A DNA stretch of 64,000 bases, taken from assembly GCF_917563915.1 (NCBI RefSeq), contig NZ_CAKJTI010000001.1, positions 310,001-374,000 on the forward strand, read 5' to 3'. Both the position numbers and the translations under genes were made by a program. The DNA is from Bacillus rhizoplanae. GTDB lineage: Bacteria; Bacillota; Bacilli; Bacillales; Bacillaceae_G. The first letter of the stretch is position 1. Each line of letters opens with the position of its first letter. Shown piece by piece: positions 10,895-20,949 of this stretch. The notes under the pieces were generated by a model. It saw nothing but the letters and a program-made list of their open reading frames with translations, was not told the origin of the DNA and did not search any database.

Positions 10895-11674
10895 ATGGAA
10901 TTATTAGCAAAAACAAGAAAGCTGAATGCGTTATTACAGAGCGCAGCAGGAAAACCAGTAAACTTTAGAGAAATGGCTGACACAATGTGTGAAGTAATTG
11001 AAGCGAACGTATTTGTTGTAAGTCGTCGTGGAAAATTATTAGGATATGCAATTCACCAACAAATCGAAAATGAGCGCATGAAACAAATGCTTGCTGAGCG
11101 TCAATTCCCAGAAGAGTATACAAAGAACTTATTCAATGTAACTGAAACATCTCCAAACCTAGAAGTAAACAGTGAGTATACAGCGTTCCCTGTAGAAAAC
11201 AGAGAGTTATTTGGTCAAGGTTTAACAACTATCGTACCAATCGTTGGCGGTGGTGAGCGTCTAGGTACATTAGTATTAGCGCGTCTTGGTCAAGAATTTT
11301 TAGATGATGATTTAATTCTTGCTGAATACAGTTCTACTGTAGTAGGTATGGAAATTCTACGTGAAAAAGCAGAAGAAATTGAAGAAGAAGCACGTAGTAA
11401 AGCGGTTGTACAAATGGCGATTAGCTCATTATCATACAGTGAACTAGAAGCAATTGAGCATATTTTCGAAGAATTAAATGGAACAGAAGGCTTACTTGTT
11501 GCAAGTAAAATTGCTGATCGTGTAGGTATTACGCGTTCTGTAATCGTAAACGCACTTCGTAAGTTAGAAAGTGCTGGTGTAATCGAATCTCGTTCTTTAG
11601 GTATGAAAGGAACATACATTAAAGTATTAAATGATAAATTTTTACATGAACTTGCGAAATTAAAAACAAACTAA
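10895..11674 (+). CDS. codY: GTP-sensing transcriptional repressor CodY
   Basis: CodY is the global regulator of Firmicutes that senses GTP and branched-chain amino acids and represses stationary-phase and nutrient-scavenging genes. The 259-residue protein has an N-terminal GAF domain (about 1-155) and a C-terminal winged helix-turn-helix with [21 protein letters not shown]. The ribosome site is GGAGG. The gap from hslU is 76 bases. A strong terminator follows. The nup operon at 50.7 kb belongs to a family reported as CodY-controlled in B. subtilis. I did not find a convincing CodY box there. Confidence 0.97.
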   Translation: MELLAKTRKLNALLQSAAGKPVNFREMADTMCEVIEANVFVVSRRGKLLGYAIHQQIENERMKQMLAERQFPEEYTKNLFNVTETSPNLEVNSEYTAFPVENRELFGQGLTTIVPIVGGGERLGTLVLARLGQEFLDDDLILAEYSSTVVGMEILREKAEEIEEEARSKAVVQMAISSLSYSELEAIEHIFEELNGTEGLLVASKIADRVGITRSVIVNALRKLESAGVIESRSLGMKGTYIKVLNDKFLHELAKLKTN

Positions 11675-11686
11675 TTTCAAAAGACT

Positions 11687-11724
11687 AAGAGCTCTTCTGT
11701 ATAGTACAGAAGAGCTCTTTTTTA
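11687..11724 (+). terminator. Terminator after codY
   Basis: A 15-bp perfect stem (AAGAGCTCTTCTGTA / TACAGAAGAGCTCTT, TAG loop) followed by TTTTTAG. The rest of the 351-base gap to rpsB is covered by the rpsB promoter and leader, plus about 150 bases in which I see nothing. Confidence 0.92.
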
Positions 11725-11873
11725 GTGTGCTCAGCAGAAAAAATTTCTAATAAGGGAGACGCTTTATCATTAAAATAGCTTAGAAATAAGGGAGAATGGC
11801 AATACTGTAATATGATTCGACAGTAAGAATAAGTAGATGAGAAAGAAAGTTTCACAATGTATGTATTTTCGAC

Positions 11874-11902
11874 TTGATTGTGATATTTTGTTGTGATATA
11901 GT
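11874..11902 (+). promoter_or_regulatory. Sigma-A promoter of rpsB
   Basis: TTGATT (11874-11879), 17 bases, TATAGT (11897-11902). It is well placed to give a leader of about 115 nt before rpsB. Confidence 0.65.
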
Positions 11903-11930
11903 TGTCAGTGGTGTCAGTACAAAGTACACA

Positions 11931-11990
11931 CGTTCATTGATTTAAGTGTTGGTGCTACGCTTGTAGTTTCGCTTAAAGATGAAGTGAACG
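11931..11990 (+). promoter_or_regulatory. Structured rpsB leader (likely S2 autoregulation)
   Basis: The leader folds on itself. CGTTCA (11931-11936) pairs with TGAACG (11985-11990). Inside, TTTAAGTG (11941-11948) pairs with CGCTTAAA (11970-11977) with one G-U. The ribosome site TTAGGAGG lies 20 bases downstream. Ribosomal protein leaders often bind their own product. That S2 binds this one is inference. Confidence 0.5.
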
Positions 11991-12022
11991 GAGGATATCA
12001 AAAACCATTTAGGAGGAACTAA

Positions 12023-12727
<705 letters not shown>

Positions 12728-12736
12728 CAAATTTAG

Positions 12737-12774
12737 AAAGGTGATAAGGGGATAAGCCTTTTATCACCTTTTTT
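12737..12774 (+). terminator. Terminator/attenuator between rpsB and tsf
   Basis: Stem AAGGTGATAA / TTATCACCTT with an 11-base loop, then six T. It probably sets the S2:EF-Ts ratio by partial termination (inference from position). Confidence 0.8.
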
Positions 12775-12807
12775 AAGGTATATACATATTTTAGGAGGAT
12801 GAAAAGT

Positions 12808-13695
12808 ATGGCAATTACTGCACAAATGGTAAAAGAACTTCGCGAAAAAACTGGCGCAGGTATGATGGACTGCAAAAAGGCGTTAACAGAAACTAACGGT
12901 GACATGGAGAAAGCAGTTGACTTCCTACGTGAGAAAGGTATTGCAAAAGCTGCGAAAAAAGCAGATCGCATTGCCGCTGAAGGATTAACTTATATCGAAA
13001 CAAACGGTAACGATGCACTTATTTTAGAGTTAAACTCTGAAACTGACTTCGTAGCGAAAAACGAAGGATTCCAAACGTTAATAAAAGAATTAGCTGCTCA
13101 TTTATTAGCTAATAAACCTGCAAGCATTGAAGAAGCAATGGCTCAAACAATTGCAAATGGAAAAACTGTAGAAGAGTACATCAACGAAGCAATCGCTAAA
13201 ATTGGTGAAAAGCTTACACTTCGTCGTTTTGAAATCGTAACAAAAACTGATGCAGATGCTTTCGGCGCTTACTTACACATGGGTGGACGTATCGGCGTAT
13301 TAACAGTTCTTGAAGGTACAACTGATGAAGACGCTGCAAAAGATGTATCAATGCACGTAGCTGCGGTTAACCCAAAATACATTGACCGTGACGCTGTAAC
13401 AGCTGAAGAAGTTGAGCATGAGCGTGAAGTATTAACGCAGCAAGCTTTAAACGAAGGCAAGCCTGAAAAAATCGTTGCTAAGATGGTTGAAGGTCGCCTA
13501 GGTAAATTCTTCGAAGAGATTTGCTTACTTGATCAAGCATTCGTTAAAAATCCTGATATGAAAGTTCGTCAGTTCGTTGAGTCTAAAGGCGGCACAATAA
13601 AAGGATTTGTTCGCTATGCTGTTGGTGAAGGTATTGAAAAGCGTCAAGACAACTTTGCTGAAGAAGTAATGAACCAAGTAAAAGGCAGCAATTAA
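12808..13695 (+). CDS. tsf: Elongation factor Ts
   Basis: EF-Ts is the nucleotide exchange factor for EF-Tu. The 295-residue protein has the N-terminal UBA-like domain ([19 protein letters not shown]), the core [10 protein letters not shown] that contacts EF-Tu, and a C-terminal module. Start 12808 is chosen because AGGAGG lies 9 bases before it; the ATG at 12799 overlaps that spacing. It follows rpsB as in nearly all bacteria. Confidence 0.98.
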   Translation: MAITAQMVKELREKTGAGMMDCKKALTETNGDMEKAVDFLREKGIAKAAKKADRIAAEGLTYIETNGNDALILELNSETDFVAKNEGFQTLIKELAAHLLANKPASIEEAMAQTIANGKTVEEYINEAIAKIGEKLTLRRFEIVTKTDADAFGAYLHMGGRIGVLTVLEGTTDEDAAKDVSMHVAAVNPKYIDRDAVTAEEVEHEREVLTQQALNEGKPEKIVAKMVEGRLGKFFEEICLLDQAFVKNPDMKVRQFVESKGGTIKGFVRYAVGEGIEKRQDNFAEEVMNQVKGSN

Positions 13696-13703
13696 TAAAG
13701 ATT

Positions 13704-13730
13704 GGGGGACACATTGTGTTCCCTTTTTTA
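13704..13730 (+). terminator. Terminator between tsf and pyrH
   Basis: Stem GGGGACAC / GTGTTCCC with a 3-base loop, followed by TTTTTTT. Confidence 0.75.
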
Positions 13731-13760
13731 AAATAAAGATGTAGGCGATGGAGGTTCATT

Positions 13761-14483
13761 ATGAGTAAGCCAAAATATAATCGTGTAGTATTAAAGCTAA
13801 GCGGGGAAGCTTTAGCTGGAGATAAAGGATTTGGAATTAATCCGTCTGTTATTAAGTCGGTTGCTGAGCAAGTGAAAGAAATTGCTGAGTTAGACGTAGA
13901 AGTAGCAGTTGTTGTTGGCGGTGGTAACATTTGGCGCGGTAAGATTGGTAGCGAAATGGGAATGGATCGTGCAACGGCTGACTATATGGGAATGTTAGCA
14001 ACGGTAATGAACTCTTTAGCTCTTCAAGACAGCTTAGAGAATTTAGGAGTTCAAACACGTGTACAAACTTCTATTGAAATGCGTCAAGTGGCGGAACCAT
14101 ATATTCGCCGTAAAGCAAATCGTCATTTAGAGAAAAAACGTGTTGTTATTTTTGCAGCAGGTACAGGAAACCCTTACTTCTCTACTGATACAACAGCAGC
14201 ACTACGTGCAGCTGAGATTGAGGCAGATGTTATTTTAATGGCGAAAAATAATGTAGATGGCGTATATAGTGCAGATCCAACTGTTGATGAAACAGCAACA
14301 AAATATGAGTCACTTACATATTTAGATGTCTTAAAAGAAGGTTTAGGTGTAATGGATTCTACAGCTTCTTCTTTATGTATGGATAATGACATTCCATTAA
14401 TTGTATTCTCTATTATGGAAGAAGGAAATATTAAGCGCGCCGTTCTCGGCGAAAATATTGGAACAATTGTGAGGGGGAAATAA
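13761..14483 (+). CDS. pyrH: Uridylate kinase
   Basis: PyrH phosphorylates UMP to UDP, the bacterial route to UTP and CTP. It belongs to the amino-acid-kinase fold. The 240-residue protein has [12 protein letters not shown] at the N-terminus, [10 protein letters not shown], and [14 protein letters not shown] near the C-terminus. It is followed after two bases by frr, and the pair is translationally close. Bacterial UMP kinases are regulated by UTP and GTP; nothing in the DNA adds to that. Confidence 0.97.
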   Translation: MSKPKYNRVVLKLSGEALAGDKGFGINPSVIKSVAEQVKEIAELDVEVAVVVGGGNIWRGKIGSEMGMDRATADYMGMLATVMNSLALQDSLENLGVQTRVQTSIEMRQVAEPYIRRKANRHLEKKRVVIFAAGTGNPYFSTDTTAALRAAEIEADVILMAKNNVDGVYSADPTVDETATKYESLTYLDVLKEGLGVMDSTASSLCMDNDIPLIVFSIMEEGNIKRAVLGENIGTIVRGK

Positions 14484-14485
14484 TA

Positions 14486-15043
14486 ATGGGACAACAAGTT
14501 TTAAGCAATGCAAAAGAGAAAATGGAAAAAGCAACTGCTGCATATTCTCGTGAACTTTCAACAGTTCGTGCAGGACGCGCAAGTGCTTCTGTATTAGATA
14601 AAGTACAAGTAGATTACTACGGTGCACCAACACCTGTTGTACAATTAGCAAATATTACAGTGCCAGAAGCACGTTTACTAGTTATTCAGCCATACGATAA
14701 GACATCTATCGGCGATATTGAAAAAGCAATTTTAAAAGCTGACTTAGGATTAAATCCTTCTAATGATGGTTCTGTCATTCGTATTGCGTTCCCTGCATTA
14801 ACAGAAGAACGTCGTCGTGAACTTGTGAAAGTTGTGAAAAAATATTCTGAAGATGCAAAAGTAGCTGTTCGTAACGTTCGCCGTGATGCAAATGATGAGT
14901 TGAAAAAACTTGAGAAAAACGGTGAAATTACAGAAGATGATTTAAGAGGGTACACAGAAGATATCCAAAAAGAAACGGATAAATATATCGCAAAAGTTGA
15001 CGATATTACAAAAAACAAAGAAAAAGAAATTATGGAAGTGTAA
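14486..15043 (+). CDS. frr: Ribosome recycling factor
   Basis: RRF works with EF-G to split post-termination ribosomes. The 185-residue protein has the family's long three-helix bundle with [22 protein letters not shown] and the RREL segment. The ribosome site GAGGGGG overlaps the end of pyrH. A terminator follows. Confidence 0.97.
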   Translation: MGQQVLSNAKEKMEKATAAYSRELSTVRAGRASASVLDKVQVDYYGAPTPVVQLANITVPEARLLVIQPYDKTSIGDIEKAILKADLGLNPSNDGSVIRIAFPALTEERRRELVKVVKKYSEDAKVAVRNVRRDANDELKKLEKNGEITEDDLRGYTEDIQKETDKYIAKVDDITKNKEKEIMEV

Positions 15044-15064
15044 TCGCGAAGCTTTCGCAAATAT

Positions 15065-15092
15065 GACCCTCTTCTTAAGGGGGTCTTTTTAC
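15065..15092 (+). terminator. Terminator after frr
   Basis: Stem GACCCTC / GGGGGTC with a short loop (TTCTTAA) and TTTTT. It separates the translation genes from the isoprenoid and lipid block. Confidence 0.75.
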
Positions 15093-15128
15093 ACTTTTAG
15101 GCATATGTCTGCTCGTTGGAGGGTTTGA

Positions 15129-15905
15129 ATGATGTTTAAAAAACTTCCTTTTTTTAAAGGCAATAAGATCGCGTCGTTTGATCATCTCGTAGAAGAAGCA
15201 AAAAAAGGAGAAATTCCAGCGCATATTGCAATCATTATGGATGGTAATGGAAGATGGGCGAAAAGAAGGGCGATGCCTCGCATTGCAGGTCATCATGAAG
15301 GAATGCAAGTCGTAAAGAAAATTACGAAATTTGCTAGTAAGCTCGGTGTCAAAGTACTGACCCTTTACGCCTTTTCTACAGAGAACTGGAAAAGACCGAA
15401 ATTAGAAGTGGATTATTTAATGAAACTTCCTGAAGAATTTTTAGGTACATTTTTGCCAGAGCTCAATGAACAAAATGTACAAGTACGTGTGATAGGACAA
15501 AAGGATCGTCTTCCAACTCATACGCGCAGGGCGATGGAAAAAGCGATTGAAGATACGAAAGATAACACGGGTTTAATCTTAAATTTTGCGTTAAACTATG
15601 GAAGTCGTGATGAAATTGTGTCTGCTGTGCAAAATATGGTTAGGGATAGTGAAGAAGGAAAACTTCGTTCTGCAGAAATAACAGAAGATACTATTTCTTC
15701 GTATTTAATGACAAGAACATTGCCTGATCCTGATTTACTAATTCGAACAAGCGGTGAAATCCGTATTAGTAATTTTATGCTGTGGCAAATTGCTTATACA
15801 GAACTTTGGTTTACCGATGTAAATTGGCCGGATTTTACAGAAGAACATTTATTACAGTCTATTACTGACTTCCAAAATAGAGGTCGCAGATTTGGAGGCG
15901 TGTAG
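15129..15905 (+). CDS. uppS: Isoprenyl (undecaprenyl-PP) synthase UppS
   Basis: This cis-prenyltransferase extends farnesyl-PP with isopentenyl-PP to undecaprenyl-PP, the lipid carrier for cell-wall precursors. The 258-residue protein has HIAIIMDGNGRWAKRR with the catalytic Asp, the LTLYAFSTENW segment, and DLLIRTSGE ... RISNFMLWQIAY near the C-terminus. An adjacent in-frame ATG at 15132 is equally possible, as GGAGGG precedes both. It is followed by cdsA and dxr, matching the Bacillus order. Confidence 0.95.
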   Translation: MMFKKLPFFKGNKIASFDHLVEEAKKGEIPAHIAIIMDGNGRWAKRRAMPRIAGHHEGMQVVKKITKFASKLGVKVLTLYAFSTENWKRPKLEVDYLMKLPEEFLGTFLPELNEQNVQVRVIGQKDRLPTHTRRAMEKAIEDTKDNTGLILNFALNYGSRDEIVSAVQNMVRDSEEGKLRSAEITEDTISSYLMTRTLPDPDLLIRTSGEIRISNFMLWQIAYTELWFTDVNWPDFTEEHLLQSITDFQNRGRRFGGV

Positions 15906-15922
15906 AAAGAGAGGGTTTGGTA

Positions 15923-16711
15923 GTGAAACAGAGAATGATTACTGGAGTGATTGCTGCCGCGCTATTCATTCCCATCGTATTTTACGGTGGCGTGCCTTTT
16001 ACAATTTTAGTGTATGCATTAGCTTCTGTTGGATTATATGAATTAATTCGAATGAATAAGCTAACGATTATTTCTGTGCCAACAGTTTTAGCAGCATTAT
16101 TGCTGTGGACTATTTTAGTTCCAAGTAATGTAACGGGCGTATTTGAAACAATTGGTTTAACGAAAGTGGACATTACATTTGTAATTGTCTTATTGCTTTT
16201 ATCATATACTGTCCTTTCTAAGAATACATTTACTTTTGACAATGCTGCATTTTTATTGATGGCAACAACTTATGTTGCAATGGGGTTCTTTTATTTGAAT
16301 GAAACTCGTATTGCAGGAATTCAATATGTATTTTATGCATTGTTTGTGATTTGGGCAACGGATTCTGGTGCTTACTTTATTGGAAAAGCAATCGGGAAAC
16401 GCAAACTTTGGCCAGAAATTAGTCCAAATAAAACGATAGAAGGTTCTATCGGCGGTATTTTATGTGGAATTGTTGTTGCTCTTGTGTATAATGTATTTTT
16501 ACCGGTTCATTCAAATATAAGTGTCCTTATTGCAGTTACAACTGCAATATCGGTATTTGGCCAAATTGGAGACTTAGTAGAATCGGCATTTAAACGTCAT
16601 TATGGTGTGAAAGATTCAGGTACAATTTTACCAGGACACGGTGGTATTCTCGATCGAACTGACAGCTGGTTATTTGTATTACCGTTATTACATTTCTTAC
16701 ATTTCATTTAA
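15923..16711 (+). CDS. cdsA: Phosphatidate cytidylyltransferase
   Basis: CdsA makes CDP-diacylglycerol from phosphatidic acid and CTP for phospholipid synthesis. The 262-residue integral membrane protein has many hydrophobic helices and the CdsA signature [14 protein letters not shown] ... [13 protein letters not shown] near the C-terminus. The GTG at 15923, 7 bases after AGAGAGGG, gives the usual MKQR N-terminus; a TTG at 15917 is less likely. It lies 17 bases after uppS. Its product feeds PgsA, encoded at 61 kb. Confidence 0.95.
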   Translation: MKQRMITGVIAAALFIPIVFYGGVPFTILVYALASVGLYELIRMNKLTIISVPTVLAALLLWTILVPSNVTGVFETIGLTKVDITFVIVLLLLSYTVLSKNTFTFDNAAFLLMATTYVAMGFFYLNETRIAGIQYVFYALFVIWATDSGAYFIGKAIGKRKLWPEISPNKTIEGSIGGILCGIVVALVYNVFLPVHSNISVLIAVTTAISVFGQIGDLVESAFKRHYGVKDSGTILPGHGGILDRTDSWLFVLPLLHFLHFI

Positions 16712-16734
16712 TGAACGAACGAGGAGTTGGAGTA

Positions 16735-17877
16735 ATGAAAACCATTAGTTTATTAGGTGCAAGTGGATCAATTGGAACGCAAACATTAGATGTATTGCGC
16801 TCGCACCAAGACCAATTCCGTCTCGTTGCTTTTTCTGTTGGGAGAAACATTGAGTTTGCTCAGCAAATGATTCAAGAGTTTTCTCCTGAGATTGTGTCTG
16901 TACAACAAAAGGAAGATGCTTGGCGATTACAAACAGTTTGTGGAAATACGAAAATTGTATATGGAGATGAAGGGCTGCTTGAAGTTGCACTTCATCCAGA
17001 TGCAGAAATACTTGTAAACGCTGTTGTTGGTAGTGTCGGATTACTACCGACATTACGAGCAATTGAGGCGAAAAAAACGATTGCAATTGCAAATAAAGAA
17101 ACATTAGTAACAGCAGGACATTTAGTTATGGAAGCTGCAAAAAAGCATAACGTACCTTTACTTCCTGTAGATAGTGAGCACTCTGCTATTTTCCAATGCT
17201 TAAACGGAGAAAATGAGAAGCGTATTTCTCGATTAATTTTGACAGCATCAGGTGGAAGTTTCCGAGATAAAACGAGGAATGAACTTCAACATGTGACAGT
17301 AGAAGATGCACTTCGTCATCCAAACTGGTCTATGGGTTCGAAAATTACAATTGATTCTGCTACAATGATGAATAAGGGATTAGAGGTTATCGAAGCGCAT
17401 TGGCTTTTTAATATCCCTTATGAGCAAATCGATGTTGTATTACATAAAGAAAGTATCATTCACTCAATGGTTGAGTTTGAAGATCGCAGTGTAATGGCGC
17501 AGCTTGGTACACCAGATATGCGTGTTCCAATTCAATATGCACTTACTTACCCTGATCGTTTTTCACTTCCAAACGCTAAACAGCTGAATTTATGGGAAAT
17601 TGGAACATTACATTTTCAAACAATGGATATGGAACGTTTCCGTTGCCTTCGATTTGCATATGAAGCTGGGAAAACGGGAGGAAGTATGCCAACTGTGATG
17701 AATGCAGCTAATGAAGCCGCTGTAGAAGCTTTTCTGCAAAAGAAAATCAGTTTCTTAACAGTAGAAGACCTCATTGAAAAAGCAATGCACCATCACAATG
17801 TCATTGCGCGTCCAAGCTTAGAAGAAATTCAGGAAATCGATGCTGCCACAAGACGATTTGTGATGGAACAAATTTAG
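16735..17877 (+). CDS. dxr: 1-deoxy-D-xylulose 5-phosphate reductoisomerase
   Basis: Dxr converts DXP to MEP, the committed step of the non-mevalonate isoprenoid pathway that supplies UppS. The 380-residue protein has the NADPH-binding [26 protein letters not shown], the metal-binding [13 protein letters not shown] and [27 protein letters not shown]. Start 16735 follows GAGGAGTTGGAG; an in-frame ATG at 16711 sits at the end of cdsA without a good ribosome site. Confidence 0.97.
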   Translation: MKTISLLGASGSIGTQTLDVLRSHQDQFRLVAFSVGRNIEFAQQMIQEFSPEIVSVQQKEDAWRLQTVCGNTKIVYGDEGLLEVALHPDAEILVNAVVGSVGLLPTLRAIEAKKTIAIANKETLVTAGHLVMEAAKKHNVPLLPVDSEHSAIFQCLNGENEKRISRLILTASGGSFRDKTRNELQHVTVEDALRHPNWSMGSKITIDSATMMNKGLEVIEAHWLFNIPYEQIDVVLHKESIIHSMVEFEDRSVMAQLGTPDMRVPIQYALTYPDRFSLPNAKQLNLWEIGTLHFQTMDMERFRCLRFAYEAGKTGGSMPTVMNAANEAAVEAFLQKKISFLTVEDLIEKAMHHHNVIARPSLEEIQEIDAATRRFVMEQI

Positions 17878-17895
17878 CAAAGGTGGTTATGGAAC

Positions 17896-19152
17896 TTGAA
17901 TACAGCGATTACCTTTATTTTAATTTTCGGTGCACTCGTGTTTTTCCATGAACTTGGACATTTGTACTTTGCCAAACGTGCTGGCATTTTGTGTCGTGAA
18001 TTTGCCATTGGTTTTGGTCCAAAATTGTTCTCGTTTGAAAAAAATGAAACAGTTTATACAGTTCGTTTACTTCCACTTGGTGGTTATGTACGAATGGCTG
18101 GAGAGGATCCAGAAACAATTGAACTAAAACCGGGTACAAAAGTTGGACTTGTGTTAAACGAAAAAGAAGAGGTTACGAAAATTGTTTTGGATAATCGTGA
18201 AAAATATCCAAATGTTCGTGTTGTTGAAGTGGAACAAGCTGACTTGGAACATAAGCTAATCATATCTGGATATGAAGAGTATGAAGAAGATTTACAAACA
18301 TTTCGGGTTCACGAGAAAGCTCGTTACGTTTCAGCAGGAGAGGAGACGCAGATTGCGCCGTTTAATCGGCAATTTGGCTCAAAAACGTTAGGACAACGAG
18401 CGCTTGCTATTGTTGCTGGTCCAGCAATGAACTTTGTTCTTGCTTTCGTTATATTTATTATCATTGGTTTTGTACAAGGAATTCCTGTAGATAAACCAAT
18501 GATTGGAAAAGTGGTATCTGGTAGCGTGGCGCAGAAAGCTGGATTACATGAAGATGACATCGTTACGTCCATTAATAATGAATCAACAAATAGTTGGAAA
18601 GATGTAGTGAATATCGTTCGTGAAAATCCAGGAAAAGAAATTACGATGAATGTAACACGTGATAGTCAAAAAGTAACGATACAAGTTACTCCTGCTGCTG
18701 AAAAAGAAGGGGACGTTACAGTTGGTAGAATTGGAGTACAATCGCCTGTTGAAAAGTCTCTATTTGGTTCAATTAAAGCAGGATTTGATGAAACATATAA
18801 ATGGACAAAACTCATTTTTGGTTCCCTTATGCAGCTAATTACAGGACATTTCTCTATTAATGATTTATCTGGCCCAGTGGGGATTTATAATTTAACAGGT
18901 CAAGTTGTAGAGTATGGTACTATTCGTGTTCTTAGTTTAACAGCTGTTTTAAGTATAAATCTTGGTTTGTTTAATTTATTACCTATTCCTGCACTAGACG
19001 GGGGACGCCTTTTCTTCTTCTTAATTGAAGCGCTCCGCGGAAAACCGATTGATCGTCAAAAAGAAGGAATGGTTCACTTTATTGGTTTTGCTTTATTAAT
19101 GTTACTTATGTTAGTTGTGACATGGAATGATATACGGAAGTTTTTCTTATAA
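17896..19152 (+). CDS. rseP: Site-2 membrane metalloprotease RseP (RasP)
   Basis: RasP cuts transmembrane segments, in B. subtilis including anti-sigma RsiW and FtsL. The 418-residue protein has HELGH at residues 18-22 in the first membrane helix, a PDZ domain at roughly 195-270 (GSVAQKAGLHEDDIVTSIN) and LDGGRLFF in the third helix, whose Asp completes the zinc site. The start is TTG 17896, 9 bases after AAAGGTGG. An ATG at 17889 is in another frame. The dxr-rasP-proS-polC order is as in B. subtilis. Confidence 0.95.
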   Translation: MNTAITFILIFGALVFFHELGHLYFAKRAGILCREFAIGFGPKLFSFEKNETVYTVRLLPLGGYVRMAGEDPETIELKPGTKVGLVLNEKEEVTKIVLDNREKYPNVRVVEVEQADLEHKLIISGYEEYEEDLQTFRVHEKARYVSAGEETQIAPFNRQFGSKTLGQRALAIVAGPAMNFVLAFVIFIIIGFVQGIPVDKPMIGKVVSGSVAQKAGLHEDDIVTSINNESTNSWKDVVNIVRENPGKEITMNVTRDSQKVTIQVTPAAEKEGDVTVGRIGVQSPVEKSLFGSIKAGFDETYKWTKLIFGSLMQLITGHFSINDLSGPVGIYNLTGQVVEYGTIRVLSLTAVLSINLGLFNLLPIPALDGGRLFFFLIEALRGKPIDRQKEGMVHFIGFALLMLLMLVVTWNDIRKFFL

Positions 19153-19167
19153 AAGAGGTGCTATGAA

Positions 19168-20865
19168 ATGAAACAAAGTATGATATTTAGTCCTACATTG
19201 CGTGAAGTACCAGCTGATGCGGAAATTAAAAGCCATCAGCTTCTACTACGCGCAGGATTTATGCGTCAAAATGCTTCGGGTATATATAGTTTTTTACCGC
19301 TTGGTCTGAAAGTATTGCATAAAGTAGAGCATATTGTTCGCGAAGAAATGGAGAAGGCTGGTGCAATAGAATTGTTAATGCCAGCTCTTCAAGCAGCTGA
19401 ATTATGGCAAGAATCTGGACGCTGGTATTCATATGGTTCAGAATTAATGCGTATGAATGATCGGAATAATCGTGAGTTTGCGTTAGGAGCAACACATGAA
19501 GAAGTTATTACGGATCTTGTACGTGATGAAATTAAGTCATATAAAAAATTACCTTTAACACTTTATCAAATTCAAACAAAATTCCGTGATGAACAGCGAC
19601 CTCGTTTTGGTTTGCTACGCGGAAGAGAGTTTTTAATGAAGGATGCATATTCCTTCCACGCGACGCAAGAGAGTTTAGATGAAGTGTATAATCGTCTTTT
19701 CCAAGCGTACTCTAACATTTTCACACGTTGTGGTTTAAACTTCCGTGCTGTTATCGCTGACTCTGGAGCAATGGGCGGAAAAGATACACATGAATTTATG
19801 GTGTTATCAGATGTAGGAGAAGATACAATTGCATATTCTGATACATCTGATTATGCTGCAAATATTGAGATGGCACCTGTTATTGCTTCTTATGAAAAGA
19901 GCGATGAAGTAGAAAAAGAGCTTGAAAAAGTAGCAACGCCAGATCAAAAATCAATTGAAGAAGTATCTGCGTTCTTAAATATTGAGGCATCAAATTGTAT
20001 TAAGTCTATGGTCTTTAAAGTAGACGAGAAATTTATTGTTGCTCTTGTTCGCGGAGACCATGAAGTAAACGATGTTAAGGTGAAAAACCTATTCGGTGCT
20101 TCTGTTGTTGAACTTGCATCTCATGAAGAAGTAAAAGATTTATTAAACTGTGAAGTCGGCTCTTTAGGTCCAATTGGTGTAACAGGAGTAGAAGTAATTG
20201 CTGATCATGCTATACAAACTATCGTAAATGGATGTTGCGGAGCAAATGAAGAAGGTTTCCATTACGTGAATGTAAACCCAGAACGTGACTTTAAAGTAAG
20301 CCAATACACAGATTTACGTTTCATCCAAGAAGGAGACCTTTCTCCAGACGGCAAGGGAACAATTCGCTTTGCTCGCGGTATTGAAGTGGGACATGTATTT
20401 AAACTTGGTACACGCTATAGTGAATCTATGAATGCGACATTCTTGGATGAAAATGGTAAAACACAACCGATTATTATGGGTTGCTACGGAATTGGTGTAT
20501 CTCGTACAGTTGCAGCGATCGCTGAGCAATTTAATGATGAGAACGGCTTAGTTTGGCCAAAGGCAGTTGCGCCATTCCATGTACATGTGATTCCAGTAAA
20601 TATGAAATCTGATGCACAGCGTGAAGTCGGTGAAAATATCTACAATTCATTACAAGAGCAAGGGTATGAAGTATTATTAGATGACCGTGCAGAACGTGCA
20701 GGCGTAAAATTTGCTGATGCAGACTTATTTGGTCTTCCAGTTCGAGTAACAGTTGGTAAAAAAGCCGATGAAGGCATTGTCGAAGTAAAAGTACGTGCAA
20801 CAAATGAATCTGCAGAAGTGAAAGTAGAAGAACTTCACACATACATTGCTAATATTTTAAAATAA
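19168..20865 (+). CDS. proS: Prolyl-tRNA synthetase
   Basis: ProRS charges tRNA-Pro. This is the bacterial type, 565 residues, with an editing insertion between motifs 2 and 3 (about residues 225-405) that clears Ala-tRNA-Pro. Motif 2 [21 protein letters not shown] and motif 3 [13 protein letters not shown] are present, and the C-terminal anticodon-binding domain follows (VHVIPVNMK ... [17 protein letters not shown]). A GAGGTG site precedes the ATG by a few bases. No T-box leader lies upstream. It is probably co-transcribed from rseP. Confidence 0.97.
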   Translation: MKQSMIFSPTLREVPADAEIKSHQLLLRAGFMRQNASGIYSFLPLGLKVLHKVEHIVREEMEKAGAIELLMPALQAAELWQESGRWYSYGSELMRMNDRNNREFALGATHEEVITDLVRDEIKSYKKLPLTLYQIQTKFRDEQRPRFGLLRGREFLMKDAYSFHATQESLDEVYNRLFQAYSNIFTRCGLNFRAVIADSGAMGGKDTHEFMVLSDVGEDTIAYSDTSDYAANIEMAPVIASYEKSDEVEKELEKVATPDQKSIEEVSAFLNIEASNCIKSMVFKVDEKFIVALVRGDHEVNDVKVKNLFGASVVELASHEEVKDLLNCEVGSLGPIGVTGVEVIADHAIQTIVNGCCGANEEGFHYVNVNPERDFKVSQYTDLRFIQEGDLSPDGKGTIRFARGIEVGHVFKLGTRYSESMNATFLDENGKTQPIIMGCYGIGVSRTVAAIAEQFNDENGLVWPKAVAPFHVHVIPVNMKSDAQREVGENIYNSLQEQGYEVLLDDRAERAGVKFADADLFGLPVRVTVGKKADEGIVEVKVRATNESAEVKVEELHTYIANILK

Positions 20866-20868
20866 GAA

Positions 20869-20893
20869 GAGGTACCTCGCTATGAGGTACCTT
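20869..20893 (+). terminator. Hairpin after proS
   Basis: A perfect 9-bp stem AGGTACCTC / GAGGTACCT with a 5-base loop. The downstream TTCTCTTG tail is poor in T, so termination may be weak. Confidence 0.5.
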
Positions 20894-20949
20894 CTCTTGC
20901 TATGAGAAGAGCAATGGAAGTTTCTTGATATGATGAAAGGAGGCTGCAT

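Noticed and set aside
19153-19167. T-box leader for proS
   Set aside because: Only 15 bases separate rseP and proS; no room for a T-box.
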